The notes: generated by a model not told the origin, from the letters alone. A DNA stretch of 64,000 bases from Mytilus trossulus (GCF_036588685.1 NC_086374.1:74646457-74710456); one strand, 5' to 3'; positions 45,807 through 57,306 are shown, counted from the first letter of the stretch. Numbers and translations are program-made.

Positions 45807-48800
45807 GTTACTTCAGTTTTTCGTTAAAAATTGGTATCAAAGTGCGGCTGGAATGTAACCCACCCCCATTTATATATTTATGCAAAAAATGTTCAGCCCA
45901 CTCATATATGGGGTTGGTTCTGAACACGGAAACACTAGAAATCAGGTTCGGATCCAGGATTTAATGTTTAGAGGGGGCGCAAAAAATATTCAACACTATT
46001 GATAATGGTTATTTGTACTCTTCTACATTTAGAAGCACTAAATATGTCACTTAATAGCGTGGTTTTATAATGACATCACCTTCACATCCCGTATTAGGCA
46101 CGGATCATTTGATTTTCCGCGGGATGGGGCTGGGATTGTCATGCGCACCTAGATTTTTTATCATTCAATGTGTTCAGTACACAAAATGTATTTCCAAATT
46201 TTTTTGAAGGGGATTGACAAAAATGCTAGAAGTGCTCTACAAGTTTGTTTTTTTACCAAGGGTCTGGATATTTGTTTGTTATAAATCCCTGTCCGTTTTC
46301 ACTCTACATGTCACCAATTAAAAGTATTTATAAACACATAGTTTGTTGAAAATTACAATGCATCAAGGGTACAACAATGACATATCCTATGATAAGATCA
46401 CAAACGCCAATAGTTTCTGTCGGTAAGACTGTTCTTTTGGGTGTCATATTGAGTTGGTATTTCGTTTGTGACACTCTTCAAAAAGAATTTAGATCTTAAT
46501 ATCTGCTATCACCAAAACTATATATCTTTTAAAAGGGACGAAAGATACCAGAGGGACAGTCAAACTCATAAATCGAAATTAAACTGACAACGCCATGGCT
46601 AAAAATGAAAAAGACAAGGACAAATAGACAAACAATAGTACACATGACACAGCATATAACACTAAATAATAAGCAACAAGAACCCCACCAAAAACCAGGG
46701 GGGATCTCAGGTGCTCCGGAAGGGTAAGTAGATCCTGCTCCACATGTAGCAACCGTCTTGTTGCTCATGTTATAACAAATCCTGTAAATAGTCTAATTCG
46801 GTAGGTCACATTCATGATAGGAAAGGGGATTGTAGATATTATTTTATTTTAAATTATGAACCAAAGTATATTTCGCTGGTATTTTCTAGTTATTTTTCTG
46901 GTTGGTTGGTTGCTCTACAGTCGGAAACCTGGTTAAAAAAGAACAAAAGAATCGAAACTCTTTGTTAGAGAAGGCGATAAATGTGTACTGTAATGTTTAC
47001 TATAGTGACAAAAAAAAATCAAAATTTAATAGAAGCAAACAAAATTACAATTTTCTTCTCAATAGCGAAGTGTTTTATTTCAAAAACACCATTTGCATAA
47101 GTTTTCAATTTATCTAGTGCATAGTTAAGCAAAACAATTAGATAGCAGGTCGACAACATGGGTATCTTTCAAGTTGGATGAAGAAAATGCATATCCTCCG
47201 ATTTCTTTTTAACTATTACCACGGACGGAAAATATATCAATCTATTAGTTCAGTAATTTTCGTGTCTGTCCTTTTATTATGTGACTCAAGAAAAAATTCC
47301 AAAAAAATGGGTAACAATAGTATCGAAAAGAGAAGATCGAGTGCACCTTTTTATGTATGGGCGTGTTTGAGTTGAATACTTTGTCTTGATGTCGTACAAA
47401 ACAAGAATATTTCATACATCGTCTCGCTTCAGATTCTAGCATTTTTACATCTCAAAGCTACAGATTGACTTTATAACTTAACAAAAAGCACAGTACGAAA
47501 AGATGAAATATATGGGTCAAGTGAAATACCTATCTAATGAATCACAATAACAGGGTAGGTGTCTTCGAATAACTATTTTTTTAACTTAAAGTATTTGACG
47601 ACAGTCTTTCAATTTGGATGATGAAAATGCATATCTTCGAGAAAAAAAAATTGTGTGTGATAACTAGAGTTTGTAGTCTTCAACCACTAAAACAATATAG
47701 TCTGCCCTTCCACGAAATATTTAATCAGAATTTTTTTAAATGTTTATAAATTTTCGAAAATTCCACCTGATAACCGATCAGACAATAGTTTTAAGTTGAA
47801 TCAATGCAGACATGATCATTAACTGATGCTCATTAGCAAGTTGATACATTTGTCTTTTAATATGCAACTGACACATAATGATCGTACTGGTGCAATGTGG
47901 ATAGATTTATCGGTTTCCATGAGCAAAATTGTAAGCGCGTCATCCCTACAATGGCTTCTATTTCTACGATTGTGAAAATGAACTGGCGTAATGGGGAGAT
48001 ATTTTTGACGAAGAAGGATCCTGACTGTCTAAGAGTGCGGATCACAGTTCAGGCGATGTTGCTAAGATATAACAAAAGAAGACTTAGTGTTCGAATCCGA
48101 CTGAGGCAAGAAATCAATTATGCGGATTCTGGAATCTAACATTTTATGGCTAAACTTGAGACGAAGTGTACATGTATATATCAATTAGAGAGTTATTCCT
48201 GTATAACCACGAGTTATATGATTGGGAACGTCTGTCTTAGACGTATATACATGTATCAGTACACGTGATTAAGCGAGCGGTCTATCTGTATTTCACAAAA
48301 GGAATAACAATATTCTGAATAAAGTATACGCTTATTTAATTTCCGAAACATGACTAAACTCTGTCTTTCATTCTCAATGATAGTTATGCATATAGCACAC
48401 GATAAATAGGTTTATTAATCACTGTTTATAAAGTTTCTGTATAAAAATATACGCCGAATTTAAGTCGTAACAGTTTTACCAGAAAAATTGACAACATGAT
48501 TTTATTACAGCACGATGAGTTTTTTTTATATATCAAATGAAAGCATTTTTTTGCAAGACAATTCTAGAGGAAAGCGGTTTTTATGTACTGATAGTAAAAT
48601 ATATAAATCGTGCGTTATTTCATGTACTTGAAAGGTTCAGTGCTCAGAAAACTAGTTTTTGCCCTCACTTTGTAAGCTGGTCACGGCCATACCTAAGACG
48701 TTTTTATGTTCGCAAGGTAATTGGTGTTGATGCAGAAATTTTCTTTTCAAGATTTCAAATAGTCTAGACTCCGATTGAAACCAGAACGTGTCATGTGTAA

Positions 48801-48985
48801 TTGGTCAATTGATGTCGCTATCTTGTCATCGCTTGGTTGCTGTCTCATTGACGTATACCAAACATAATTATGGTTTAAATACATGTAATGATGAACATAC
48901 AAATAACAGATACTAATGTCGAAATAAAAGATCTTACCAAAATAATACTTGCAAGAAGACCAACTACGGTTATTAAAAACCTCAT
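42567..48985 (-). CDS. Secreted BRICHOS-like small protein, 4 exons
   Basis: Exons on the minus strand are 48985-48938, 45130-45047, 43548-43447 and 42695-42567. All are phase 0 with GT-AG borders, giving 120 residues and TAA. Residues 1-20 form a signal peptide (MRFLITVVGLLASIIL + VTNA) spanning the exon 1-2 junction. The mature part has 'LSFFYDMNSNNMVMKKDGYC' (Asp41...Cys55), then 'YFVVLTPDQ', and ends 'LSHYIYNHFCKNEP' (Cys110). An Asp in a Phe/Tyr-Asp strand, a Cys-Tyr 14 residues later and a second Cys ~55 residues after that form the invariant BRICHOS pattern. That domain is a chaperone-like module found in Bri2, proSP-C and annelid antimicrobial precursors. Ten of the ~100 mature residues are His. 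No C-terminal peptide cargo follows Cys110 beyond 10 residues. The function is unknown. Confidence 0.75.
43310..43425. repeat. Damaged copy of the 7.2-kb MITE
   Basis: 'acgaaagttggtatcccacg' + 'aataacaatga' matches the right end of 7196-7365. The left end is decayed ('caaatggtatttcgttga'). It sits immediately 3' of exon 3 of the BRICHOS-like gene, in intron 3. Confidence 0.6.
43447..43548 (-). CDS. Exon 3, BRICHOS-like gene
   Basis: Acceptor 'TTTATACCTTAG', donor 'GAG|GTAAGT', 34 codons. It encodes 'MVMKKDGYCYFVVL', with the first BRICHOS cysteine, and a polar linker. Confidence 0.8.
43736..44337. mobile_element. TIR element, 602 bp
   Basis: A perfect 16-bp terminal inverted repeat: 'ggcatacgatacagtt' at left and 'aactgtatcgtatgcc' at right. 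The interior has no ORF. An internal segment recurs inverted at 34155-34205. It lies in intron 2 of the BRICHOS-like gene. Confidence 0.85.
45047..45130 (-). CDS. Exon 2, BRICHOS-like gene
   Basis: Acceptor 'TTTCTTAAACAG', donor 'TCT|GTGAGT', 28 codons. It encodes the end of the leader, a His-rich stretch ('TTKHPHVHHS') and the Asp-bearing strand 'FFYDMNS'. Confidence 0.75.
45465..45810. repeat. A-rich low complexity and (GT)n(G)n run
   Basis: 'gagaaaaaaa' type units at 45478-45640 open overlapping frames on both strands. 45776-45809 is a GT repeat followed by about 19 G. It lies in intron 1 of the BRICHOS-like gene. Confidence 0.75.
46530..46775. repeat. R3 dispersed repeat, best-preserved copy
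   Basis: 'gatcccacatgt'-type core: 'aactgacaacgccatggc', 'aaccccaccaaaaaccaggg', 'gatctcaggtgctccggaag', 'gatcctgctccacatgtagc'. This series is highly repeated in mussel sequence as I remember it. It lies in intron 1 of the BRICHOS-like gene. Confidence 0.7.
47165..47650. repeat. Short duplicated block
   Basis: 'tctttcaagttggatgaaga' (47167) and 'tctttcaatttggatgatga' (47605), each followed by 'aaatgcatatc', are two copies of one segment ~440 bp apart. Nothing coding was seen. Confidence 0.5.
48938..48985 (-). CDS. Exon 1, BRICHOS-like gene (signal peptide)
   Basis: ATG at 48985 and 16 codons, donor 'TTTTG|GTAAGAT'. It encodes a hydrophobic leader whose natural cleavage point (VTNA|A) is supplied by exon 2, strong support that these two exons are joined. 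An AT-rich 'TTTTTATATTTT' lies ~130 bp upstream and is a weak TATA candidate. Confidence 0.7.
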
Positions 48986-51099
48986 CTTTGTTGTACATAC
49001 AATCTGGTAAGTAATCTATCGACAGATATCTTCTAGATAGGTTATGGTTTTCTTATCAGCTGAACAAATACCGACCAACTAGTAACAATGTTGTATTTAG
49101 TCATGATATTCGAAAATATAAAAATTCCTCACTGTTTAATTTCAAAATAATTGTTGTAACTTGAATAATTATCCTTGTTATTTTTAAAATAAGTGTTATA
49201 TTTATAATAGAATAAGAATTCATTCAAATGGTTTATCTTTAAAATGCAGTTCAAGATCAAACTATTAAATTTTAGCCTAATGCATAAGTACCTTACCCAA
49301 TGTATGAAATCTGGGTTTTGTGGTTGTCGTTGCTTGATGTTAGTCCTATTTGGCATTCGTTTATTAATTTTATTTGATAACAGATTTTTTTTCTCTTGAC
49401 AATTTGTAATGACGAATTACTTAAAGCTTTCAATACGGTATGTGTTTTGCTCATTGTTAAAGCTGTATAGTGGCCAATAATAGTTTGTATACATGTCTCT
49501 GTTGGATAGTTGTCTCATTACAATGTAGTTTGATAGTGTTTTACACCCGACATATTGCGTCAACTTTAACCTATTGGCTCATGGAAATATAAGAAAGCCG
49601 AGAAGAATCATTCAAAATTCAAAATAAAATTCGAAATAAAAATAAAAGTTTGTAATTCATAATTTTGTCTCATAATCTTATAGAAGTGCTATTACAATTT
49701 TTCTTTTTGATTGATATATAAAAAAACGGTAACCCCTTGGTTTTCTTCCGATTTGCAGTAACCGCTTGTTTAACGAAGTCTTTTTTGCTGTGCAGGACGC
49801 ATACATGATGTTCGGGGTTGCCATGATAAAGGAATTACCAATTAAATTTCCTAAATATTTAGGTAATACCCTGCGGTTTAGTCTCCAACATTTCATAATT
49901 AGACTAAAACAACATTAAGGACTGGCATTGTGATAATTACCAGTAATTCACTTATATCAGGTCTTAACTAAAATATTGTAAAAAGGGATATTATTAAAAA
50001 AAATATATATCAAAACATTAACAAACCGTATATTTTTGGTCGAGTATAACCCGAAACTGTTACGTAATTATTTTCATCCGTATTTTGATTTACAAAATTA
50101 AAAAGGTTATATATTATTCAACAAAAAATCCTTATATAGACAAGAGAAATCTTAATCAAACTGAAAATTTCATAATAAAATATCAAGAAATAAATTCAAA
50201 ATTATTTATTTTAAAAGATTTTTTTTATTAAAAATAACATGAAAAATCGAAATGTTCACTGTCTGTAACTCATTTTAGTAATTTATTCTATTACTTGATA
50301 TATTTTTGTTACATGTAAATGTTAAAATATAAAACAATGCAAAACAGCCAAGTTTTATTTATGTAAAAAGTAACCGAAAGCTATTGTCTTCTAGTGCGAA
50401 GAACCATTTATCTACTTAGTCGTTCTTTCTGTATATCAAAAGAGCCGAAGCCAGTTTTCATAGTATGCTGTCTTAGCAGATGAAAGAGTCAGTCGTATCT
50501 GTCAACTTTTTCCACGAAAACGGAACTGATACAAATTGTGTACATCACGTTGCGTCGTGATCTATATAGTGTTTAACTGTGGGAACTGGCTTGGTGAATA
50601 TTGTGCACTACTAGTATTTTCGATTTGTACAAATAATGCAAGTTGACTAAGAATTTTAAATAAACTGTATCGGTGATAATAAGCTGCGTTTTGTACTTTT
50701 ATATAAGCTTAATGACTCAAGATATATAAATTCTTAATAGCTCTCAAAATACAAAATGTTAATTTTTATTCAAGATCGAAACATTGTGATCTATAATACA
50801 TTACTATGAAAAATAGACAAAATTATAAAAAAAAAACCAACAAAAATGCTTTCGGCCGTACGGTAATGGATACTGGATGTATAGTGGTTATAATTTAGTC
50901 TTAGATTATTTGTTGCTTATTTATGTTTTTGTACAGTTCTTGTATAGTATAAAATTATTGTTTCATTGTATTGCTTGACCCTCATGGGTGTAATTTTGCA
51001 ATAAAGATATATTTAATTGTTCTGTTGCACCAATGTCTCAAGATAAGGAGGAGTATTGGAGCCTGTAATTCAGTGGTTGTCGTTGCTGTGTAATACATC
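48986..51099. other. AT-rich sequence upstream of the BRICHOS-like gene
   Basis: Mostly featureless. 50930-51015 ('ttgaccctcatgggtg', 'gcaataaagatatattt') resembles a LINE/SINE 3' tail. No exon was seen. Confidence 0.4.
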
Positions 51100-51330
51100 C
51101 GTTTTTCGTTCATTATATTGTACATAAATTAGGCCGTTAGTTTTCTCGTTTGAGTTGTAAAACATTTGTCTTAAGCTTCTCGGGTTCTTTTAAAGCTGAC
51201 TATGCGGTATGACTTTGGTCAGCGTTGAAGGCCGTACGGTGACCTATATTTGTTTTAAAATATCTGTGTCAGATGGTCTCTTGTGAATAGTTTTCTCATT
51301 GGCAATCATACCACATCTTCTTTTTTATGT
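51100..51330. repeat. Mussel repeat with 'gaaggccgtacggtgacc'
   Basis: 'gttttctcgtttgagttgta', 'ggccgtacggtgacctata', 'ctcttgtgaatagttttctc' and 'ggcaatcataccacatcttc' are the usual order for this family. The tandem units that follow start from the same 'gacctatag(t)' and 'ggcaatcataccgcatcttc' words. Confidence 0.6.
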
Positions 51331-51668
51331 ATAATTATTAACTTCAATGTCATTTGGTCTCTTGTACAGAGTTGTCTTATTGGGTCCGTCTTATTGTCCA
51401 TCCTACCATGCACATTTTTTTTTTGTATAAAATAAAAAATTACATCACTGCGTTCGATTATATCGACTTTTACAATTTTGGGAGACTATTAAAAAATATA
51501 TATGTCTTTAAAAAATATATACCTTTTTAACAATATTTTGGTTAAGAACAGGTGAAATACAGGTAGATGTCAAGATCCAGCCTTAAGAGGACCCCATAAT
51601 CCCTAATGTTATTTTAGTCTAATTACCAAATGTTGGAGAAACGTGACCACACCTACCCTGCTGCTGGT

Positions 51669-52328
51669 GGACTATAGTACTTGTCGTGTGATGACCTATA
51701 GTACTTGTCGTGTGATGACCTATAGTACTTGTCGTGTGATGACCTATAGTACTTGTCGTGTGATGACCTATAGTTATTAATTGTTCATGTCAGTTGGATT
51801 CTTATGGAGAGTTGTGTTATTGGCAATCATACCGCATCTTCTTTCAATATAAGATTACAAAAATACATGTATATTTAACCTAGTAACCAGTGCATTAATT
51901 CTGGTCTGATTTATTTGACAGTTCGTGTAAAAATATACTTAGTAAATCATTTTGCAAAAACCCTAGGGTTTTATCCTCTCAAAGTTGATCGTAAATACTG
52001 TTTTCTGTTCCCTTACATGGCCTGATGGTTTAAACTTTTTCTGTTACTATCGAAACTAAAAAAGATTTTTCGAAAAACACTTCCTATGTGCATGGAAACT
52101 TTCTATCTTTTTTAAGGTTTGTCACTTTCGCCTTTGGTAAAATTGTGACAGATTGATATCCTGGACCAGAAAAACTTCATGCAAAGCCGGTAAAACTAGT
52201 TACGTATTTTAAAAACTTTGATTTACCACAAGTCGATGGCATGTACTGGACGTTTTTCCCCGGTGTACACATCAACATAATAACATTAAATCATATGTAT
52301 GTTTCATTGTAATACGTAATTCTGATTC
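51669..52328 (+). repeat. Tandem unit A (truncated, ~660 bp)
   Basis: It begins with about four copies of a 24-bp minisatellite ('tatagtacttgtcgtg...'). It continues with 'ttgttcatgtcagttggatt', 'ggcaatcataccgcatcttc' and 'cctggaccagaaaaac', and stops at 'gtaatacgtaattctgat', where unit B starts. Confidence 0.85.
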
Positions 52329-55042
52329 TATAGTACTTGTCGTGTGATGACCTATAGTACTTCTTGTGTGATGACCTATAGTACTTGTCGTGTGATGACC
52401 TATAGTACTTGTCGTGTGATGACCTATAGTTATTAATTGTTCATGTCAGTTGGATTCTTATGGAGAGTTGTGTTATTGGCAATCATACCGCATCTTCTTT
52501 CTATATAAGATTACAAAAATACATGTATATTTAACCTAGTAACCAGTGCATTAATTCTGGTCTGATTTATTTGACAGTTTGTGTAAAAATATACTTAGTA
52601 AATCATTTTGCAAAAACCCTAGGGTTTTATCCTCTCAAAGTTGATCGTAAATACTGTTTTCTGTTCCCTTACATGGCCTGATGGTTTAAACTTGTTCTGT
52701 TACTATCGAAACTAAAAAAGATTTTTCGAAAAAACACTTCCTATGTGCATGGAAACTTTCCATTTTTTTTTAAGGTTTGTCACTTTCGCCTTTGGTAAAA
52801 TTGTGACAGATTGATATCCTGGACCAGAAAAAACTTCATGCAAAGCCTTGTAAAACTAGTTTAGTATTTTAAAAACTTTGATTTACCTCAAGTCGATGGC
52901 ATGTACTGGACGTTTTTCCCCGGTGCACACATCAACATAATTACATTAAATCATATGTATGTTTCATTGTAATACGTAATTCTGATTGGCTAACTGCACA
53001 TCACGTGTTATTCCTTAAGCAATCGCATTACTCAATAAAACTTATCATTCATGTTAACACGAGGTCCCACAATAAAGTGCACAGGTGAATTAAATCAAAA
53101 GTTAATAAAAGTTGTGTTTTCATGATCCTAGTTAAAAAATGTAATCATAAGAATTGAATGCTTCTTTTTGTAACTTCATACGGTTGTAAAAGCGTTGACC
53201 GTGCGCACATTTTTAGAATGAAGCGCTTCCGCGCTTCATACAAAATGTACTTCGGTCAACGCTTTTTTTGTTTGTAGTTTCACAATGAGTGTAAATAAAT
53301 ACAACATTGATTTTTTATCAGGTATTCAAGTATAAACAACTAGAAAAAATAGGAAGCTTCCTGAAATAAACGTTGCTTGAACATCAAATACATTTTATTC
53401 TTCTTAAGTAACAAGACTTTGGATGTGGGTCAAATTTAAATCATGTTTTTTTTGGGTTTTTTTTGCATTGTGTCGATATTTGTAGTGGAATCTCTGTTTC
53501 CTAGTTTATCATCATCTCAGAACTTCGTTACGGACATTATCTAAAACAATGTTTGTTCAGATTTGTCGTTTTTCAATTTAGAAAGTATAAAAAAAAAACC
53601 ACCAAGGTTTCAGCTCCCTCACACATAGTAAACTTAAATATGGATTTGGTTCATATTATATGTTCTTATTATTCACATAGCTCACTAGCTGTTGCGATTC
53701 TTATAAATCATTGCTTTAAAGTATAAGGATTAATTTTGATTGTTCCTGAAAAATGTAAATCCAGAATTTCGCGTCGTTTAAAAAGTGGTTGTTTTCCTTT
53801 TTTGTCAATACAACAATACTAATAAACCACCAAGTGCATGGTGATTATGGCTGAAATATATTGATTTATCTCTTTTGCTGAGAAAAAAAGGGTTGGAAGT
53901 GCTATTTTCCGTTAAATTGTAAAAGCAAATGAAAAAATGTGAAGCGTAAGAAATTCTCTCATCCTTATAATGCATTGTATTATGTCCTGGATATTCCCAT
54001 TTTAGAATGTACTTGAACAGTATAAGGAAACTTATCTTATATCCGAAATAGAAATTCGTGACACAAGATGCTTTAGTATATAAAGACCTTAATATTAATA
54101 CATAGTTGTGTTGAGTGCGTGGTTTACCTTTGACGTAATAATTCTCAAATTGGGTCGGAACTAATTCGTAGTACATTGAAGCAAGCCTGATGTTGCCTGC
54201 CTTTCATATACACGGATTTAAAACAGTACATTTACGAGGATTAAACATTTCATTATAACTGAAGAATACTAAGAAACTTTTGAAATTAGATACCTAATAT
54301 ATAGTAACATCTGCTTTAAAGAGTATAGGCATCCGTAATCATATGCCTATTTTTATCTAATCCTAGAAGTAAAATCTCGACGGCAATCTATACAATAGAT
54401 ATTTTAGCTATATAAAACATTTTGGACTTGGCTAATTCGTAGGTAACCATGTATCATTCCAATTTAAGCGAACTGACAGACAAACGTATTTATTTTACCC
54501 TCCCTGCCTCTTAAAAGAATCTAGTCTAAGAGGCAAATTAATTTAATTGTCGGATACACACCACAAATAGGACATCTGTACTTTTTCGGGATGTATCAAA
54601 TACGTTATGTATTTTCAGAGAGTGCAACTACACTCAGTTTGAGTCTGCATTATTTGTTAAGAACATATATGTTCATTTGGAGGGCGTTGCTGAGATTTTT
54701 TTTAACTGTGACACAATACATGGAAATGAACAGTAAAATCCGTTACAAATGTCTTTGTCATCAATATGTAACATAACATGATTTTCAAAACAAAAGGATA
54801 TGTCATATTGACAGGTTGATACTTTTTCTTCTATTGCCTATATAGCTAGCTAGCTATGATCGGGAGAAATCTGTTTGCGCCAACGAGTGTCCTTTTTGTG
54901 CAACAAATCATTGGAGCAAATGCTACGTGCTTGCCACTTATTATAAACATGCATAGTATAATTAGCACCCAAAAGTATACGATTGCACCAATTGAAAAAA
55001 ATTTATCTCCCCCCTCCTTTATCCGGTTTGGCATCGGCAGCC
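52329..55042 (+). repeat. Tandem unit B (~2.7 kb, full length)
   Basis: Same start as unit A, with one variant 24-bp copy ('cttcttgtgtg'), but it runs on from 'attctgattggctaactgca' to 'ggcatcggcagcc' at 55042. It contains a hairpin at about 53186-53270, a 123-codon minus-strand frame at 53805-54176 also present in unit C, and a terminal part (54856-55020) resembling the GCGCCAA fold-back family. Identity to unit C looks above 95%. Confidence 0.85.
53186..53270. repeat. Two-level hairpin in unit B
   Basis: Outer stem 'gcgttgaccg'/'cggtcaacgc'; inner stem 'atgaagcgc'/'gcgcttcat' with the loop 'ttcc'. The unit C equivalent (62185-62260) keeps both stems but has the loop 'aa'. Confidence 0.7.
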
Positions 55043-55549
55043 TTGTCGTGTGATGACCTATAGTACTTGTCGTGTGATGACCTATAGTACTTGTCGTGTG
55101 ATGACCTATAGTACTTGTCGTGTGATGACCTATAGTTATTAATTGTTCATGTCAGTTGGATTCTTATGGAGAGTTGTGTTATTGGCAATCATACCGCATC
55201 TTCTTTCTATATAAGATTACAAAAATACATGTATATTTAACCTAGTAACCAGTGAATTAATTCTGGTCTGATTTATTTGACAGTTTGTGTAAAAATATAC
55301 TTAGTAAATCATTTTGCAAAAACCCTAGGTTTTATCCTCTCAAAGTTGATCGTAAATACTGTTTTCTGTTCCTTTACATGGCCTGATGGTTTAAACTTTT
55401 TCTGTTACTATCGAAACTAAAAAAGATTTTTCGAAAAACACTTCCTATGTGCATGGAAACTTTCTATCTTTTTTAAGGTTTGTCACTTTCGCCTTTGGTA
55501 AAATTGTGACAGATTGATATCCTGGACCAGAAAAACTAGTTGCTTATTT
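55043..55549 (+). repeat. Tandem unit C, 5' part
   Basis: About four 24-bp minisatellite copies followed by the unit body up to 'gaaaaactagttgcttattt'. A 21-bp segment present in units A and B ('ttcatgcaaagcc...') is missing between two 'aaaac' words. The LINE begins at about 55550. Confidence 0.85.
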
Positions 55550-57306
55550 TTAATGAGCTGTTTGCAAAGGTAACACTTTATGAACCTTTCAAGGACGAAG
55601 AACAAAATAATTCCTCAAACAAGGTGACAGTAAATGTTGATCTTAGCATGCAATCTGATGAACAAGACGAAGAAACTAGTTATTCAAAAACAGTGTCTGA
55701 AAACCTAGAAAAAGACAAAAAAACTTCAGAAACAATGTCTGATAAAGAACAAATAATCATAGTGTCTGAAAACCAAGAGAAAGACAAAAAAACTTCAGAA
55801 ACAATGTCAGATACAGAACAAATAAATGTCCAAGCTCGAGATGAATCTAAAGAAAAAGATATAAGTGATATAAAACAAGTTTTGCACTCAATCGAACGTA
55901 AATTAATAGAGAATGATTCTAAAACTAATGAGGTCCTTAAAGTATGTAATGAAATGAATGAAAAATTCTCAGAAATTACAAAACTTAAATCCGACGTAGA
56001 AAAATTAGAAAAAGTTGTTCAGAATTTAAATACCAACATAAATAGTGAAACTATGTCAACAGTCGCCAGGCAGTTAGCATGGTTAGGAGAAAATATTAAG
56101 ATGGATTTAGACAGATGTGAAAATTCACAGAAAATATATCAAGATTCATTGGTTGTTCTCAACAGAATAGAAGTAACTCACAAACTATTAGCACAGACTG
56201 CAAATGCCGTGAACATGAACCGCGTTGTTGAAGAGTTAAGAGTAAATCAGGCAGAAACAAGAGAAACTAACAAAAAAATAGACAAAATTGATTCAGATTT
56301 AAGGAAAAACCAAATGTGTATGTCACATGACACACCAGTATCTCACAATGATCAATCGCAAGATTTTAGAAATGATGAAGGTGAAATTGATCATAACAGG
56401 CTTGAAAATTCTCAAGAAAAAGGAGAAAGTGTTAGAAGTACACAAAATTCAACAAATGAAAATACTCCCAAAGCTAATCTTTGGATAATAGGTTCATCAA
56501 TAGTTAAAGACTTGAATGGCAGAAGGATATATAGAAATAAAAATACACGAATTAATACACTGAGAGACAAAACAGTATTTGGCGCTACACAATTTATCAA
56601 ATTAGAAAAAGTAAGTGCAGAAAATGTACTTTTTCAAATAGGATCAAATGATCTTGAAAGAAAACAAGCTGATTGTGTACTAAAAGAAGTAGAATATCTA
56701 GTAGCAACAACACGAAGAATACTACCAGCAACTAAGATCATTCTCGCAGAAATTCTACCTCGTTTTTTAAGAGACCGTTATCAGTCTAAAGAATTTGAAG
56801 AGAAACGACGTCAGTATAATACTTTACTTAAAGATTACTGTTTTGACGAAAACATACAACTGGTAGAATATAGTAATATGAGAACAACAGACTATATTGA
56901 TGGAATTCATCTTAATGAGGTAGGAGTAGGAATCATGGTGAAATGTATCAAGAAAATAACTAACCCATTACTTGGTATTGTAACAGATACAAAGCAGAGA
57001 AGTCCAGACAACCATTATAGAAACCAAAACTATGGAAACAGACCATATCAAAACACAGCAGATAATGTAGGGTACAAACATAGCTTTTACAATAGAAATA
57101 CAAAGGATTATAATACACAAAATAGAAATATGAGTTATAACAAGCAAAATTGGCAAAATGACAACAATAGGCAAAACCAAAATATAAATCAAAATTGGCA
57201 GAATCAGTACCAAAATGTAAACCGTCAACAATACAGCGACAGTACAGACAGCTTGCTTCCAATGATAGAATTAATGCTGCAAGAAATGAAAAATGTTAGG
57301 AAATAA
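55540..57306 (+). CDS. LINE ORF1: coiled coil, SGNH esterase domain, Q/N-rich tail
   Basis: The frame is open from the flanking repeat, so its first ~4 codons are not element sequence. The first in-frame ATG is at 55648; either this is the start or the 5' end is truncated. In the 588-codon frame: acidic repeats ('EKDKKTSETMSD' twice, ~50-95), coiled coil (~105-270), SGNH hydrolase fold (~310-475) with block I 'WIIGSSIV' (Ser), block III 'IGSNDL' (Asn) and block V 'DGIHLNEVG' (Asp/His), then an Asn/Gln-rich C-terminus (~495-570, 'NRQNQNINQNWQNQ'). All catalytic SGNH residues are present. ORF1 proteins of this kind bind the element's RNA; the esterase role is not settled. Confidence 0.8.
   Translation: MLIFNELFAKVTLYEPFKDEEQNNSSNKVTVNVDLSMQSDEQDEETSYSKTVSENLEKDKKTSETMSDKEQIIIVSENQEKDKKTSETMSDTEQINVQARDESKEKDISDIKQVLHSIERKLIENDSKTNEVLKVCNEMNEKFSEITKLKSDVEKLEKVVQNLNTNINSETMSTVARQLAWLGENIKMDLDRCENSQKIYQDSLVVLNRIEVTHKLLAQTANAVNMNRVVEELRVNQAETRETNKKIDKIDSDLRKNQMCMSHDTPVSHNDQSQDFRNDEGEIDHNRLENSQEKGESVRSTQNSTNENTPKANLWIIGSSIVKDLNGRRIYRNKNTRINTLRDKTVFGATQFIKLEKVSAENVLFQIGSNDLERKQADCVLKEVEYLVATTRRILPATKIILAEILPRFLRDRYQSKEFEEKRRQYNTLLKDYCFDENIQLVEYSNMRTTDYIDGIHLNEVGVGIMVKCIKKITNPLLGIVTDTKQRSPDNHYRNQNYGNRPYQNTADNVGYKHSFYNRNTKDYNTQNRNMSYNKQNWQNDNNRQNQNINQNWQNQYQNVNRQQYSDSTDSLLPMIELMLQEMKNVRK

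Noticed and set aside
48080-48110. 'gtgttcgaatccgactgagg' as a tRNA T-arm
   Set aside because: Stem bases do not pair and no D- or anticodon arm is found upstream.
47897-48139. 80-codon frame (+) with 'NWRNGEIFLTKKDPDC', faintly BRICHOS-like
   Set aside because: Lies within the first intron of the real BRICHOS-like gene on the other strand, has no splice sites and lacks the second Cys spacing.
48537-48767. 76-codon frame (+)
   Set aside because: No family resemblance; only a weak GTAATT donor; no acceptor or upstream exon.
51669-51770. 24-bp repeats as a CRISPR array
   Set aside because: Units are contiguous without spacers and the DNA is eukaryotic; it is a minisatellite.
53805-54176. 123-codon minus-strand frame, repeated at 62802-63173
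   Set aside because: Kept open in both copies, but unit B and C are nearly identical anyway. I count about two amino-acid changes and three silent ones, which is no sign of selection. No family resemblance.
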